Origin: Podospora bellae-mahoneyi
Taxonomy: Eukaryota; Ascomycota; Sordariomycetes; Sordariales; Podosporaceae
Assembly (NCBI RefSeq): GCF_035222275.1
Contig: NC_085883.1
Location: forward strand, 2,418,001-2,482,000
Reading direction: 5' to 3'
Length of the DNA: 64,000 nt
Positions 20,781 to 32,067 of the stretch are shown in pieces. The translations under genes were made by a program, and so were the position numbers. The notes under the pieces were generated by a model. That model was not told the origin of the DNA. It saw nothing but the letters and a program-made list of their open reading frames with translations, and searched no databases. Position 1 is the stretch's first letter. Each line of letters begins with the position of its first letter.

Positions 20781-22757
20781 ATGGCCGACAAAGACAAAGA
20801 AAAAGATGCCATCACCACATCCTCCACCCAGCCACCCTCCACCTCAAAATCCCCTGACCGAGCCCCCTCCCCAACCCCTATCCAAGACACCGCCGCCGCC
20901 CTCCCCTCAGATGCCGAAAAGCCCCCAACACCACCCCGAGACGACTCCAACATGGTCTACCCCACCGGCCTAAAACTCTACCTGATCATCTCCTCCCTCT
21001 GCCTCTCCGTCTTCCTGGTAGCCCTCGACCAAACAATCATCGCCCCCGCCCTCGGCGCCATCACGACCGAGTTCTCTTCCGTGAGGGATATTGGCTGGTA
21101 CGGCGCCGGCTACCTCCTCACCACCACCGCCCTCCAGCCCTGCTACGGCTCCCTCTACCGCATGTTCTCCGTCAAGTACACCTACCTCGTCGCCGTCTTC
21201 ATCTTTGAAATCGGCTCGCTCATCTGCGCCGTCGCCCCCACCTCCACCGCCTTTATCGCTGGGAGGGCCGTTGCCGGTATGGGCACCGCGGGTCTGTTTT
21301 CGGGATCGATTGTGATTTTGAGCTACACCTTGCCACTGAGGAAACGGCCGGCCGCGTTCGGGTTGATAGGAGGGATGTGGGGGATCAGCTCCGTCGCCGG
21401 TCCGTTGCTGGGGGGGGCGTTCAGTGATGCGCCCAACCCGGGGTGGAGGTGGTGTTTCTACATCAACCTCCCCATCGGAGCGTTCGCCATGGCGGCGATA
21501 TTCTTCTTCCTCAAGATCAACCGGGTTGATAACCCTGAGGGGCTCACGTTTCTGGAAAGGATCTTGAGGCTTGATCTGGCGGGGACGGCGATGCTCATCC
21601 CGGCTGTTATCTGCTTGTTGCTCGCCCTGCAGTGGGGCGGGACCGAGCACGCCTGGAACAGCTCGGTGATTATTGGGCTGTTTGTCGGGTTTGCGCTGAT
21701 GATTGGGGCTTTTGCTGTGATTCAGGTTTGGAAGGGGGATAGGGGGACGTTGCCGCCGAGGTTGTTCAAGAATAGGGATGTTGTCTGCGCGATGTTGTTT
21801 GCGTTTTTCTTTGGGGCGGGGTTTTTTCCTTTGGTTTATTATCTTGGTAAGTTTCCATTTTTTTTTTGTTTTCTTTGTCTTGTTTTTTGGGGGGGGTTTT
21901 ACTGATATTCTTTTTTATTTTTTTATATTTTTTTTTTTTTATTTTTTTACATTATTTTTTTATCTTGTGTTGTTGTTGTTGTGACATTACCTACATCTAT
22001 TCAGGGGCTCAGGGGGCTAACTCTCCATGTCAATCAAGCCCTCTACTTCCAAGCCGTCCAAGGCGACACCGCCGTAACAGCCGGCATCAAACTCCTCCCC
22101 CTCCTCATCTCAGTCGTCATCACTTCCGTCGCAACCGGCGGCCTCGTCACCGTCGTCGGCTACTACAACCCCTTCATCCTCCCCTGCATGGTCCTCTTCG
22201 CCACCGGCGCGGGCATGATCACCACCTTCTCCCTCACCACCCCCTTCAGCGCCTGGTTCGGCTACCAGGTCCTCGCCGGCCTCGGGATCGGCGTCGGCTT
22301 CCAGACCGGGGTTCTGGTAGTCCAAAACGTCATGCCCCTCGAGTGGATCCCCGTCGCCACGGCCTGCATCCAGTTCTTCCAGTCCATCGGCGGCGCCATC
22401 TTCATCGCCGTTGCGCAGGCAGTCTTCCAGAACGGCCTCATTGACACCTTGGCTAAAGACGCGCCTGGCCTGCCAGCGGAACTGTTTCTCAATATTGGCG
22501 CCTCTCAGGTCAGCCAGGTGGTCTCCGCCCCTCCCCCCGCTGGGCTGGGGAGACCAGATGATGTGAATATCGTCTTGAACGCCTACCTCCAGGGGTTGAG
22601 AAACACGTATTACATCGCCGTTGGTTGCGCCTGTGGTGCCTTTGTGGCGGCGTGTGGTCTGAGTTGGAAAAAGATTCAACGGCATAGAGCCAAGGCAGCG
22701 GATGATTCAGAGGGAGGAGCAGGAGAAAAGAGCGCCGTGGTTGTTCCTGCTCACTAG
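20781..22757 (+). CDS. MFS drug/toxin efflux pump, DHA2 (14-TM) type
   Basis: Exons 20781..21846 and 22039..22757 give 594 residues. The 192-base T-rich intron uses GTAAGT, a GCTAAC branch and AATCAAG acceptor. The join restores YYLALYFQAVQG, the family consensus there. Residues 1-60 are Pro/Ser-rich and cytosolic. Signatures are VFLVALDQTIIAPALG, GSLYRMFSVK (motif A), RAVAGMGTAGLFSG, GISSVAGPLLGG (motif C, proton antiporters) and WRWCFYINLPIGA. DHA2 pumps export drugs or fungal toxins by proton antiport at the plasma membrane. There is no secondary-metabolite cluster around it here, so a general export role is as likely. Start chosen at ATG 20781 (MADKDKEKD). Confidence 0.88.
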
Positions 22758-23123
22758 AACCACCCACCACATAGACAAAAGACAAGCATTATGGCTTGTC
22801 TACCATGATGAACATGTATCTATGATACCCACATCACAGCCACCAATCCAACTCGATAATAATATTCGACATATTCATATTGTATATACTTCTGTCCATA
22901 CCCCCCCCCCAACAAAATAAAATACATGAGAATAAGTAATATATACTTTGTCCAAGACACAAAAGCAAAACCCAAACTCCCATCCCAATCCAACAATGAT
23001 GTTTGTGTATCCTTCAAACCACCAAGCGAAAAAAAGTAGCAACAAAACTAAACTCCCTTCGCCTCATCTCTTCATCTCTCATCCCTCATCCCTCACATCT
23101 CACATTCACTTCCATCCCATCAC
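22758..23123. other. Convergent 3' region
   Basis: It separates the 3' ends of the pump and GH81 genes. There is an 11-base C run near 22901..22911. Nothing else is seen. Confidence 0.5.
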
Positions 23124-26121
23124 TCACAACCCCCCAAGCGCCGCACAATAGGCCAGATACCAAGTCAAACTCGCCCCCCCGTCCAACCACTCCCCCTTAA
23201 ATTCCCCTCCCCTTCCTCCCCCGCTAAAAAAGTCATACCCCCCCCTCGGATCAATCGTCCCATAATTCCCCATCAAAATCCCCTTCCACCCCCCAGTGAC
23301 CTGCTCCGCCCTCCCTCCCGAAAAGTACGCATCCCACTCTTCCCTCACAAACTCCTTCCTCCTCACCATGGGCGTGTGCGGCAACAGAGGCAGCATGTGA
23401 ATCCCCTGCACATACTCAATATTCGTCCCAAAATACGTCGTGTGATCCACCTTGTTCTCAAACAAAATCCCCGCAACCTTGTTCCCAATAAAATTCTTCG
23501 GCTGCACCGTGTTGCTCTCGGTGTACAGGTAATACGAGTTCAGCGACCTCGCCTGCACAGCCAGCATCAGATTCCCCCTCGCCGCCAGGTTCTGGTCACC
23601 GCTCACCGTCCCCCACATCTTGAGCGCGTACGACGCCATCGTGTCCTCCGAGCTCGACTCCTGGTCCTTGCCGTCGAGCGTGTCGAACAGCCCATGGGCC
23701 CAGCTGTGGCCGTGGTACCAGTCAAAGTTCCTCCACACGGGGAAGTACTGGTCCGCCGCGCTCGGGTTGGCCACGTCCCGGACCAGCGTGTTGACGTAGG
23801 CCTTGTTGGCCGGGATCCAGGAAGGATCGAGATGTCCAATGATCGCGGCGGTGAGGATGAAGTACCCGTAGTGGAAGTGGTGGTCGTTGTAGTAGGAGTT
23901 GCCAAAGTCGGCGCCAGAGTTGCCCGTGACGTAGCTCGCCGAAGAGACGATGCCTCCCCAACCGCCCTCGTACACAAGCGGGAACTGCTGCCTGTTCTCG
24001 GCGAACCGCGCGAACGCCTGCTTGAGCTGGTTCAGCGCCGTCAACGCCAGCGCCTCGTCACCAAGCATGTCCCGAATAACCAAGATGATGCTAGCAAACT
24101 TGGCCAACGCCTATTTCACTCGTTAGCACCCCTTCCTCTTCACCAGCCAGTATCGGAAAAAAGAAGGGAAAAAAAAAAAACCTCACCTTCCCACTGAAAT
24201 ACATCGAATTCTGATCGCTTTGCTGCAGCATATCCTGGCTCACCTCCTGCAACGCAACCCCCTTCACAAAACTCCTAACCCCCTCGCTCAACCCCTTCAC
24301 CTCCCCCGCCTCGGGGCTCCAAGGCAAAAACCCAACCCCCGTTGGCAGCTCCGTCTCCACCATGGTCCAGCTGTCCGCCAGCACCAGATACGCCACCCCC
24401 TTCGTCGGCGTCTGCAGCTTCACCCCCGTCACCTTCCCCCTTGTCCCATCATCGAAAGAACTCAGATGATGCGGCAGCGCAAACTGCGCGACAGGACTCT
24501 GATACATCCCCTGCTTCCTAAACCCAAATCGATACGTCCCCGTCTTCCCATTCACCCCCCCGCTCAGGTCAACCCCCACCGCATACGTCCCACAAGCCTG
24601 GTCGTAAACCTTTTCCGACTCCCCATCGCTCGCCTTGGCAACCTGAACGATGCCATAAAACGGCCCCGTCGACTCCGCCCTTCCATTGTTCACAACCTGC
24701 AAGTTCAACCCCTCCCCTTTCGTGTGATAAGCATACATTAACCACGTCGTCCCGTCCTCCAAATGCAGTCTATACTTGACCACCCCCTCCTTCGCCTCCT
24801 TGGACGCCCTCGTCACGGTCTTGAAGAAGATCCCCGTCTGAACCACCGGCTGGCCCCCGTTGTACACCCCCGTCACGAACCCCGCCCCCTGAACCAGCGG
24901 GAACTGGATCACCGCCTGGCCCCCCTCTCGCGCCCTCAAGCTCACCAGGCTCGAAAAGTCCGTCAGGTTGTCACTAGTCAACACCGTCCCCGGCCCGAGC
25001 TCCTTCGCGCTCAAGCACACCGAGTGGATCCCAATAGGATTAATGTAATACCTCGCCGCTCCCGAACTAGGGTCGTTCTGCCCATACACCCTCTGGCTAG
25101 CATCGACATGCGAAATGGCCATGCCCCACGTCCCCGAGGCACCACCTCCCCTCGCCCAGGTGACACTGTAGGGAAACAGGTAACTAGGCGAGGTCTGATT
25201 CCCCAAGAAGAAATTATTGTAAAACTTGTTCGTCCCAATGGGACCAGCCGACTTGATGCCGATCCTAGGGGCGGGGTGGTCCTTCCTCTGGGGGATCTGA
25301 GACGGGGGCGGGTCCGTAGAAATCGGCGCCGCGAAAATGTTGGGGACAATCATGCTGACCGTTTCTGAGGGTGCGGACGGCTGATCGGTCGGAACCGACG
25401 CCGTGGCAGAGATGAGCTCTGTCGGAGACGGGATAGGGGAAGTAATAAGCGGTTGAGAGGTAGGATACCCGCTCGACGGAGCGTCGGTAGGAATGGTGCC
25501 CGTGTTGGTCGACTCGATAGGAACGTCCGTGGGCAGGATCTGAAGCGTTCCCGAGGGGTTGACACTGGTGATGACACTGACAGTGTTGGTGTCACTGAGG
25601 TCAGTTGTCGATGTTGGTTGCGTGCTGCTGGTAGGAGAAGCTGGCTGTGTGACAACCTCAGGGGTTGGTGTCACTTCAGGGGCGACCTCGCCCGAGCCGG
25701 TGCTGCTAGCAGGTTGTTGACCAGAAGCGGGACTCGTCTCGTCCGAAAAGAGAGTCGTGTCCCCGTCAGGACTCTCCTCGGAAACGGCCTGGATAGTCTG
25801 CTCCGCCTCCGATCCCGAATCAGAACGTGTGCTGATGATGACCGAAGGACGTTCCGTTGTCCACCCAGGCGATCCAAAGGGGATAGAGTGGCTCCTCTTG
25901 CTGGCGGTAGAAGAGCTCGAATCTCCTGTCACCGCCACGCAAGCACCAGTAGCAGCTGCCGGTTGACCCTGAGCAGTGACGGTAACCGTCCTCCAGATCG
26001 GGAACCAAGGTCGTGGGTACTTCCGGCCGTCTGGTGGTGGGACAGCTAGGACGACCTGAAGTAAGGTCAGCCACGCGAACAAGAAAAACCTCATCTTGGT
26101 GGTATCCATCCGCTCCACCAT
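23124..26121 (-). CDS. Secreted endo-beta-1,3-glucanase, glycoside hydrolase family 81
   Basis: Exons 26121..24187 and 24110..23124, with a 76-base intron (GTGAGG donor, GCTAAC branch), give 973 residues. The signal peptide core is MRFFLFAWLTLLQVVLA; three in-frame ATGs (26121, 26109, 26094) are possible starts. Residues about 60-285 are a Ser/Thr/Pro-rich, probably O-glycosylated linker. From about 287 (IGIKSAGPIGTNKFYNNFF) to the end is the GH81 fold. NDHHFHYGYF, with D721 as likely proton donor, and QESSSEDTMASYALKMWG, with E796/E800 at the base position, are the active-site segments. The family cuts beta-1,3-glucan in the fungal wall, often at cell separation. No GPI signal is seen. Confidence 0.9.
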
Positions 26122-27502
26122 CGGTTGTGAAAGAATGGAGATGTCGGATATGTTGGAAAAAAGAGAGAGGGAAAGAAGAGGAAATAGCCCTCGAAAAAGC
26201 CAGTGGTGGTTGACAGCAGAGTCCCAACCTGGCTATAAATGATGGAGAAAACAAAAAGTAGCAGTAATAATAATAAGAAGGATGCTTTCCCGTCTGGAGA
26301 TGTCTTCCATGTGCGTCACTTGGGCTGGAAGACCCAAAACAAGAAATAGTAACAAGCGGTCTCTCCGTCACTGGTATGTACAGAGAGAGACAGATATGAT
26401 ACAAGCGAGATGATGTGATGATGGTGCGGGATAGTGAGTGTGGTGTCTTTGTGGAGGAGGACCCAGAAAAAAATGAGACATTGGACCTCATACCTATTCG
26501 TTATATATATATATATATATGGAGTCTCTATGTTTGCGTGTAATCGTTGAACTGTGAGGCTGGAATGCTTCGCGGTGGAACCGAGAGTCAACGGAATGGC
26601 TGGAGGCAAGGTCCTGGGTTTCAGCTGGCCAGCGAGACAGCTCTAGAAGGGCGACAATGACTCGATTCAGAAGGATGAGGGCGTCGTGGGCGGTTGTAGA
26701 TGATGAAATTCGAGTGATCCAGGTATTTCGAGGGTTTTAGGTGGCGCTGTGGGAGGTGGCGGCGTGTAGTGATGCTGAAGGATGACGGTTGTCCAGAGCT
26801 AGATTATTGTAAACACGGTCAACAAAATAGAGTTGCGGCAGTCAATGATGATTTGCAGATGAAAGGTAGCATTTCAGTCATCCCCCGAGCGGGAGTGGAA
26901 CTTCTTCTTTGCGTGCTCTTGGTGCCTTCTCTCTCACCGGGCCTGGAGTGGAGCTACTATTTGTAGATTCGCGAGGAAGGACGTCCCTGTCAGGCGATTC
27001 CCGAGCCGGTGGGGATGCGGATACGTCAGGGATTCAAGCTGCAACAGCTGCCATGTGGGAGGTTGGTATCACGACTTCAGACGGCGAAATGAATAAGAAA
27101 AATCAGATTCTTCACCAGATCACTCCTTCGGAAAACATAATGACTAAGGCCTAGCCCAGACGCCAAGCCTCCAATGCCCAGGATTCCGAGAGAGAGAGAG
27201 AGAGAACATTTCAAGTAATCACCTCCCAAGGAAAAAAAAGGTTGGGGCCGGAATGCTGGATGGTCACGTCCATCTCGAGTGTTGATGGTGATGAGATGGA
27301 AGAAGAAGGGTGCAAAAAACATGTGCGTGTTGCTGGTGACATTCATAGGATCAACGAGGGGTCAGGCTGGTGGCGGTAAGCTTCCTCTAGCAGTAATATC
27401 TCCCGAGTCATGGGGTAAGGGATACCAACAGTGCAGCCGAGCTGTCTGGAACGATGCAATGCTATTGTTGCAGTGTCTTGTACATTGTGAGCTCTCACTC
27501 TT
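26122..27502. other. Intergenic region with microsatellites
   Basis: It contains (TA)n at about 26502..26520 and (GA)n at about 27188..27205. No coding region is supported. Confidence 0.5.
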
Positions 27503-29438
27503 TTACCGACCCATAGAGTTGTATTTGCTTGTCACAGGAGAGCTCCTTGTGATAGGCTTTGTCACCCTCTCCAACCCAGTTAACCTTATCTTTCCCCTCA
27601 CCAAAACCGGGCTCTCGGGCCTTTTAATGCTGCTCGAGCGCAGTGTGGTAGTCCCAGGCTCACACTTGTCTTCTTGCAGCTGCTGGTCAGACTGGGAATT
27701 TTGGGAATTTTGGGAGCTTTTCTCCACGAGAGCTCTCCTAGAACCCTGCCTTTCCAAACCTGTGATTCGGGCCTGACTGGGATCAGAGCTGTGCTGGCCC
27801 TGTTTCCGTGGTTCTAGTCCAGCGGCGCGATAATGGGTATTTGGCTGTTTCTCCAGGTCTCTGCTACGTTGTCTTTCAGGACCAGTCTTGTGACCAAGGT
27901 CTCCTGTGCGTTGACTTGCTGCTCTCTCGAGGCCAGTTTTATAAAGGCGGCTGCCGGTTGATATCACAGTGGCGTCTTCTGTCATTTCTTGCCTCTTCGG
28001 CCTGCTCGTCCTTTCCAGGCCGGTCTTATGGGACCGACAAGCAGATGCAGGCGCCTGTTCGATCGTTCGGGAGCTCTTCTTTTCAAGACCAGTTGGCCAT
28101 GTTGTGCTCAGCGTCGTGTCGTCTGTGGCCTCCAATATGCTTGATTTCTCCAGCCCAGTCTTTCGGTGTTTGATTTCACGGACTGCTGGCCCGAGCTCTG
28201 CTTTCCTCAATAAGCTGCGTCTTTCGAGACCAGTCAGCCGGCTTGTGCTCAGAGCTGTATCATGGTCAGCAACCTCCAAGATGCTTGTCTTCTCCGGGCC
28301 AGTCTGGCGGGATCGAAGACTGCTAGGTATCGGATCCTGTGCTTTTGACCGAGTGCTTCGTCGTTCCAGTCCAGTTCTAAGCTGACTGTGACTTCCAGAC
28401 ATCGTCTCATCAAGATCTGGTCGCTCCAGCGGTTGCCTAAGCCGGGCTGTCGGCCGTCCTCCATCACCAACCGACGGACGCCGCGGTTCCAATCCCGTCT
28501 TCCGCCGACGACGGTCAGGGCTGCCGGACTCGTGATGCAGCACTTCCGCCCTCGTCGTTGCTCGCCGCTCGAGTCCTGTCCGGTGGTGGTGAGAGTGGCG
28601 GCCATCCGTCGCCACCTCCGCCACCAGCACACCACCGCTCTTCGTGCCATTTTCCAAACCGGTCTTGCGAGAGACCCGTGATGGCCTACCCTCTCCCTCC
28701 ACCACTGTGTCTTCCTCGAGCTTCCTCCTCTTGCTTTCCCGCTCGAGCCCCGTCAGCTTCGATTTCTTGACTCTTCCTTCTTCTTCCCTCCTGAGCTTCC
28801 TGACCTCCTTCGGATCAACCACCCATGGTCGGCACAAGACCTCCTTCCTTAGCAAGGCAATCTTCTGCCAAAATACCGCCTCCTGCTCTGTCGTACGTAG
28901 ATGGGTGATCTTCTCGGCGCGAATTTGCCTCACATCGCGGAAGACGGATATACCACCTTTGATGTCGATTACGTGGCCGATATCAATTGGCCCATCGGTT
29001 TTAGGAAGAGGCTTCCCATCGGCTGAGGTATCGGGGTCTTTAGGGTTTTTGTAGTTGGTAACGGCTGGGTACTGGGGCGGGGTTGCGACAACACATTCAA
29101 TGGTCGCACCGCTGCTGTCGTCAATGGTGTAGATTATCCTGTGGGAAAATTCTTGTATGGCGACCACGACGCCGGCAATGCGCGCCCATTTTATGGGATG
29201 GTTGAGGTAGAAGTAGACATCTTGGCCTGGAGGGGAAGTGGGTAAGCGACGGTACGAGGAGGCTGCTGGCTGCAATTGTTTGCGACAATTGGTACACACC
29301 TTCGAAACCCGGGTTGAATGTCAAGGCTGCAATGTCTGTTGCCTGCAAGTGACACCAACGACCTGCTGTTGGCGACAGGTGGAAGCAGAACTGTGGGTAG
29401 AACTCCAACTCTGGTGACGCGCTGCCTGAGTTGGCCAT
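27503..29438 (-). CDS. STN1: Stn1, CST telomere-capping subunit, with a TGLE(R/K) motif array
   Basis: Exons 29438..29300 and 29226..27503 (73-base intron, GTGTGT donor) give 620 residues. The N-terminal 180 residues contain the Stn1 OB fold: ELEFYPQFCFHLSP, GFEGQDVYFYLNHPIKWARI and GVVVAIQEFSHRIIYTIDD with SSGATIECVV. Stn1 pairs with Ten1 to bind and cap the telomeric 3' strand and guide C-strand fill-in. The remaining 420 residues are basic, disordered-looking and carry [TA]-G-[LP]-E at residues 205, 235, 263, 290, 331, 355, 378, 403, 425, 448, 477, 494, 515, 535 and 596. A degenerate PLER copy lies near 312. Most are followed by R/K and preceded by K/R-x. I see no winged-helix pair as in yeast Stn1. 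The gene ends close to a low-complexity Asn/Ser/Gln patch. Confidence 0.88.
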
Positions 29439-29981
29439 GGTCGATGTGGTAAAAGATGTAGATGGCTTCACCCCGTCTCGCACTATCCCTTGACCCGTGC
29501 CTGATCAAAAGGAGGTTGATACGGCACGCCCAACGTCATTGTTCAATGCCGGCAGGACGCGTGCCATTTTCCAGGAGCGCGCCGCAGGCCAGAAACCAAC
29601 ATTTGCCAAGCCCAGATTGGTTGCCAAGGTGACGCTACCTGGCCAATCACAACCCACCACTTGCCCTGGCGCAGCATATCTACCAGATGATCGACTGACG
29701 ATGCCCTCCTTGATTAAAGAAATTCAAGACATACATACATGAGAGATCCAACGTCATGGGACTGGCGAGATCGGCCCGAAGTCTGGGGAAGTGGTCTCGT
29801 GTGCAGGACCGCGTTGAAAGAAAAAAGGCATCGCAGTGTTCTGCGGCTGATGTTGATTGTTCCCATACAATAACCTACATGTGAACGCCTTGCTCATGTC
29901 CTGAATAGCATACCCATACCCGATGATCATTAGACGTCCAGTTCCCATGTTCCATCCTTCCTGGCGAATCGCATCAAGCAA
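29439..29981. other. Intergenic region between STN1 and the DnaJ gene
   Basis: Likely STN1 promoter and DnaJ gene 3' region. Nothing else is supported. Confidence 0.5.
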
Positions 29982-30917
29982 CTAAGCCTTCCTCTTCTTG
30001 GCCTTCTTCATCATATCCGCCTGCAGCTTCTGAAACGCCTCCTCATCGACATCCGGCTCCTCCACCACCCTCTTCTTCCCTTTCTTCTCTGGCTTCGCCC
30101 CATACTTCTCCGCCAACTGATCAAACATGTTCATCCTATTTTTCTGATTCCTCTGAATCAGCGCTGCCAGCCCTGCCTGATCATCCTCCTTCTTCCCGCC
30201 CTTCTTCCCCTTCCCGGTCCCCCTCAGTTTATCATACACGCCCAATTCCTTCGCCAGTTCATCCGCCTCCTTTTCTTCCTTCTTCGCATTCTTCTGCCTT
30301 TGCTGTCGTGACTTTTTCGTCTCCCTGGTATAGTTCTTATAAGCCTCCACCTTCCCTTGTTCGATCGCCTCGTCAATTATCTTCCTGAACCTCTCATCAT
30401 CCTCGATAACATCGCTCAGCATCACACTCTCATACACCCCGTCCATATCACCCTCAAAATCCTCGTATGCCGCTAGTAAATCCTCCTTCTCCTCTTCGCT
30501 CCCCTTGTATTTCTCGCGGAACGCCTCGATGGCCTCTTCGGAGATGGCATCTTGGTATTGTGCGGCGTAGAACTCTGTCCAGCTGAAGCCTTCCGAGTCT
30601 ACGACTGCTTCAGAGGTCGAGCCGGTTTCATCATAGCGCTTCCGACGGACGGGGTCGGAGAGGATGGCGTAGGCGAAGGCGACTTTGTGGAACTTTTCCT
30701 TGGCAGAGGATTGATTCTCGGGAGTGGCTTTGTCTGGGTGGTGCTTGAGGGCTGATTTTCGATAGGCAGACTTTATTTGATCGAGGGTGGCATTGCGCTC
30801 GAGGGAGAGGACTTCATAGGGGTCAATGGTTGGGGGCTCGTCGGTGGTGAGGTCGTCAACTCTCTCGTCGTCGGACTCGGAGTCGGAGGGGAGGACTGGG
30901 CGTTTTGGGCGGGGCAT
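29982..30917 (-). CDS. DnaJ co-chaperone, DNAJC9-like
   Basis: A single exon encodes 311 residues. A J domain at about residues 32-97 carries the HPD tripeptide (LKHHPDKATPE) that stimulates Hsp70. After it come the DNAJC9-type segment GFSWTEFYAAQYQDAISEEAIEAF and an acidic SEEEKEDLLAAYEDFEGDM. A long, lysine-rich coiled-coil-like region follows (ETKKSRQQRQKNAKKEEKEADEL), ending in basic nuclear-type clusters (KKAKKRKA). Human DNAJC9 is a nuclear J protein that also chaperones histones H3-H4; a similar role here is inference. It is divergent from the deaminase gene across 317 bases, which suggests a shared promoter. Confidence 0.82.
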   Translation of the reverse strand: MPRPKRPVLPSDSESDDERVDDLTTDEPPTIDPYEVLSLERNATLDQIKSAYRKSALKHHPDKATPENQSSAKEKFHKVAFAYAILSDPVRRKRYDETGSTSEAVVDSEGFSWTEFYAAQYQDAISEEAIEAFREKYKGSEEEKEDLLAAYEDFEGDMDGVYESVMLSDVIEDDERFRKIIDEAIEQGKVEAYKNYTRETKKSRQQRQKNAKKEEKEADELAKELGVYDKLRGTGKGKKGGKKEDDQAGLAALIQRNQKNRMNMFDQLAEKYGAKPEKKGKKRVVEEPDVDEEAFQKLQADMMKKAKKRKA

Positions 30918-31234
30918 TTTGAATTTGGGATGGGAGACAAAGAACTATTGCGATGTCTTGAATTCGGGTTGTCCTGCTCCTGATGGTGGAATGTTTAATG
31001 GATTCCCAGCACACGTCGCGTCGCGTCAGCTGTCGGTAGTGGGATGTACACGGTGTCGCACATGCTATCTGCACTGTAACATCTGCCGCTGCCAAGCTAG
31101 ATCTCAGGTGCCCCTCTAAGCTACCTGGTATCTTCCCCACTCTTACACTGACAAGCTGGAAGCTATCACGGAGCATCTCCTCCTCCCAGCCTCTCTTGCC
31201 AGCCAGAAAAAAAAATCAATTCAGTAGCCTCAAC
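30918..31234. promoter_or_regulatory. Short divergent promoter, DnaJ gene / deaminase gene
   Basis: It carries a CG-rich ACACGTCGCGTCGCGTCAGC at 31012..31031 that may hold binding sites. No gene fits. Confidence 0.45.
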
Positions 31235-31738
31235 ATGACCTACATCCAGCCCGCTGACCACAAAGGCTACATGCAGCTCGCGCTGGAGCAAGCCAAGAAA
31301 TCACCACCAAAACCCACAAACTACCGGGTTGGTGCTGTCATCGTGGATACAGCCTCCAACGAGATCCTCGCAACTGGTTACACCTTGGAGCTTCCGGGTA
31401 ACACCCATGCCGAACAGTGCTGTCTCTTGAAACTGGCCGAGAAACATGGTGTCTCTGAAGAGAATTTGGGAGATGTCTTGCCGACAAACCTGGCCTTGTA
31501 CACCACAGTCGAGCCATGCTCCAAGCGGCTGAGCGGAAACCTCCCCTGTGTGGAAAGAGTCAAGAGGCTGGCGGGTTGTATCAAGACAGTCCATGTCGGT
31601 ATTTTGGAGCCCGAGACCTTTGTCGCCGAGAACACGGGCAAGAAGAGTCTCCAAGATGCAGGCATTCAAGTTGTTGCCGTTGAGGGCTTCGAGAAGGATA
31701 TCCTCGAGGTTGCCACGGCCGGACATATCAAAAGCTGA
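31235..31738 (+). CDS. RibD/Rib2-type deaminase
   Basis: The 167-residue single-exon protein starts at ATG 31235 (MTYIQPADHKGYM); an earlier open stretch lacks an ATG. The zinc site reads THAEQCCL (His and catalytic Glu) and EPCSKRLSGNLPCVERV. The eight residues between its two Cys-bearing turns match the RibD/Rib2 pyrimidine deaminase subgroup rather than cytidine deaminases. That group deaminates the second riboflavin intermediate, diaminohydroxyphosphoribosylaminopyrimidine. There is no reductase domain, as in fungi where the steps are split. A related tRNA- or nucleotide-deaminase role is the main alternative. Confidence 0.78.
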   Translation: MTYIQPADHKGYMQLALEQAKKSPPKPTNYRVGAVIVDTASNEILATGYTLELPGNTHAEQCCLLKLAEKHGVSEENLGDVLPTNLALYTTVEPCSKRLSGNLPCVERVKRLAGCIKTVHVGILEPETFVAENTGKKSLQDAGIQVVAVEGFEKDILEVATAGHIKS

Positions 31739-32067
31739 CCGGGCCAACAAGGACTTATACTCAGACCAGCTATCTCCCCAATCAGACTTGCGGGCTATTT
31801 CTTCTTCCTAGCATGGGAATCATAAACAATGGACCCGGAACTGTCCCGCATTTCAAACAAACAATGACGAGACAGGTCTCAGTCTCACGCCTCGGTGTTG
31901 GCATGGGGGAAGCAATATCACCACGGCTGCATACCAGTCTCACTTTTGATGTACCCACCCACCACGTCGAGATCAGAGAGGAACGATACTATATATAAAC
32001 CGCGTTTCACCACCTTTTTGTCTATTCCTGCAATGCTGTTGTTTTCTGATGTGTGGTTATCGTCAGA
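31739..32067. other. Intergenic region, nothing supported
   Basis: This is the promoter side of the secreted SURNod19-like gene. A short ACTATATATAAA TATA-like element is at 31988..31999, about 70 bases before the ATG. Confidence 0.5.

Noticed and set aside
23376-25368. Long plus-strand frames opposite the GH81 gene
   Set aside because: They are Arg/Pro/His-rich mirror frames of a strongly codon-biased real gene with active-site motifs on the other strand.
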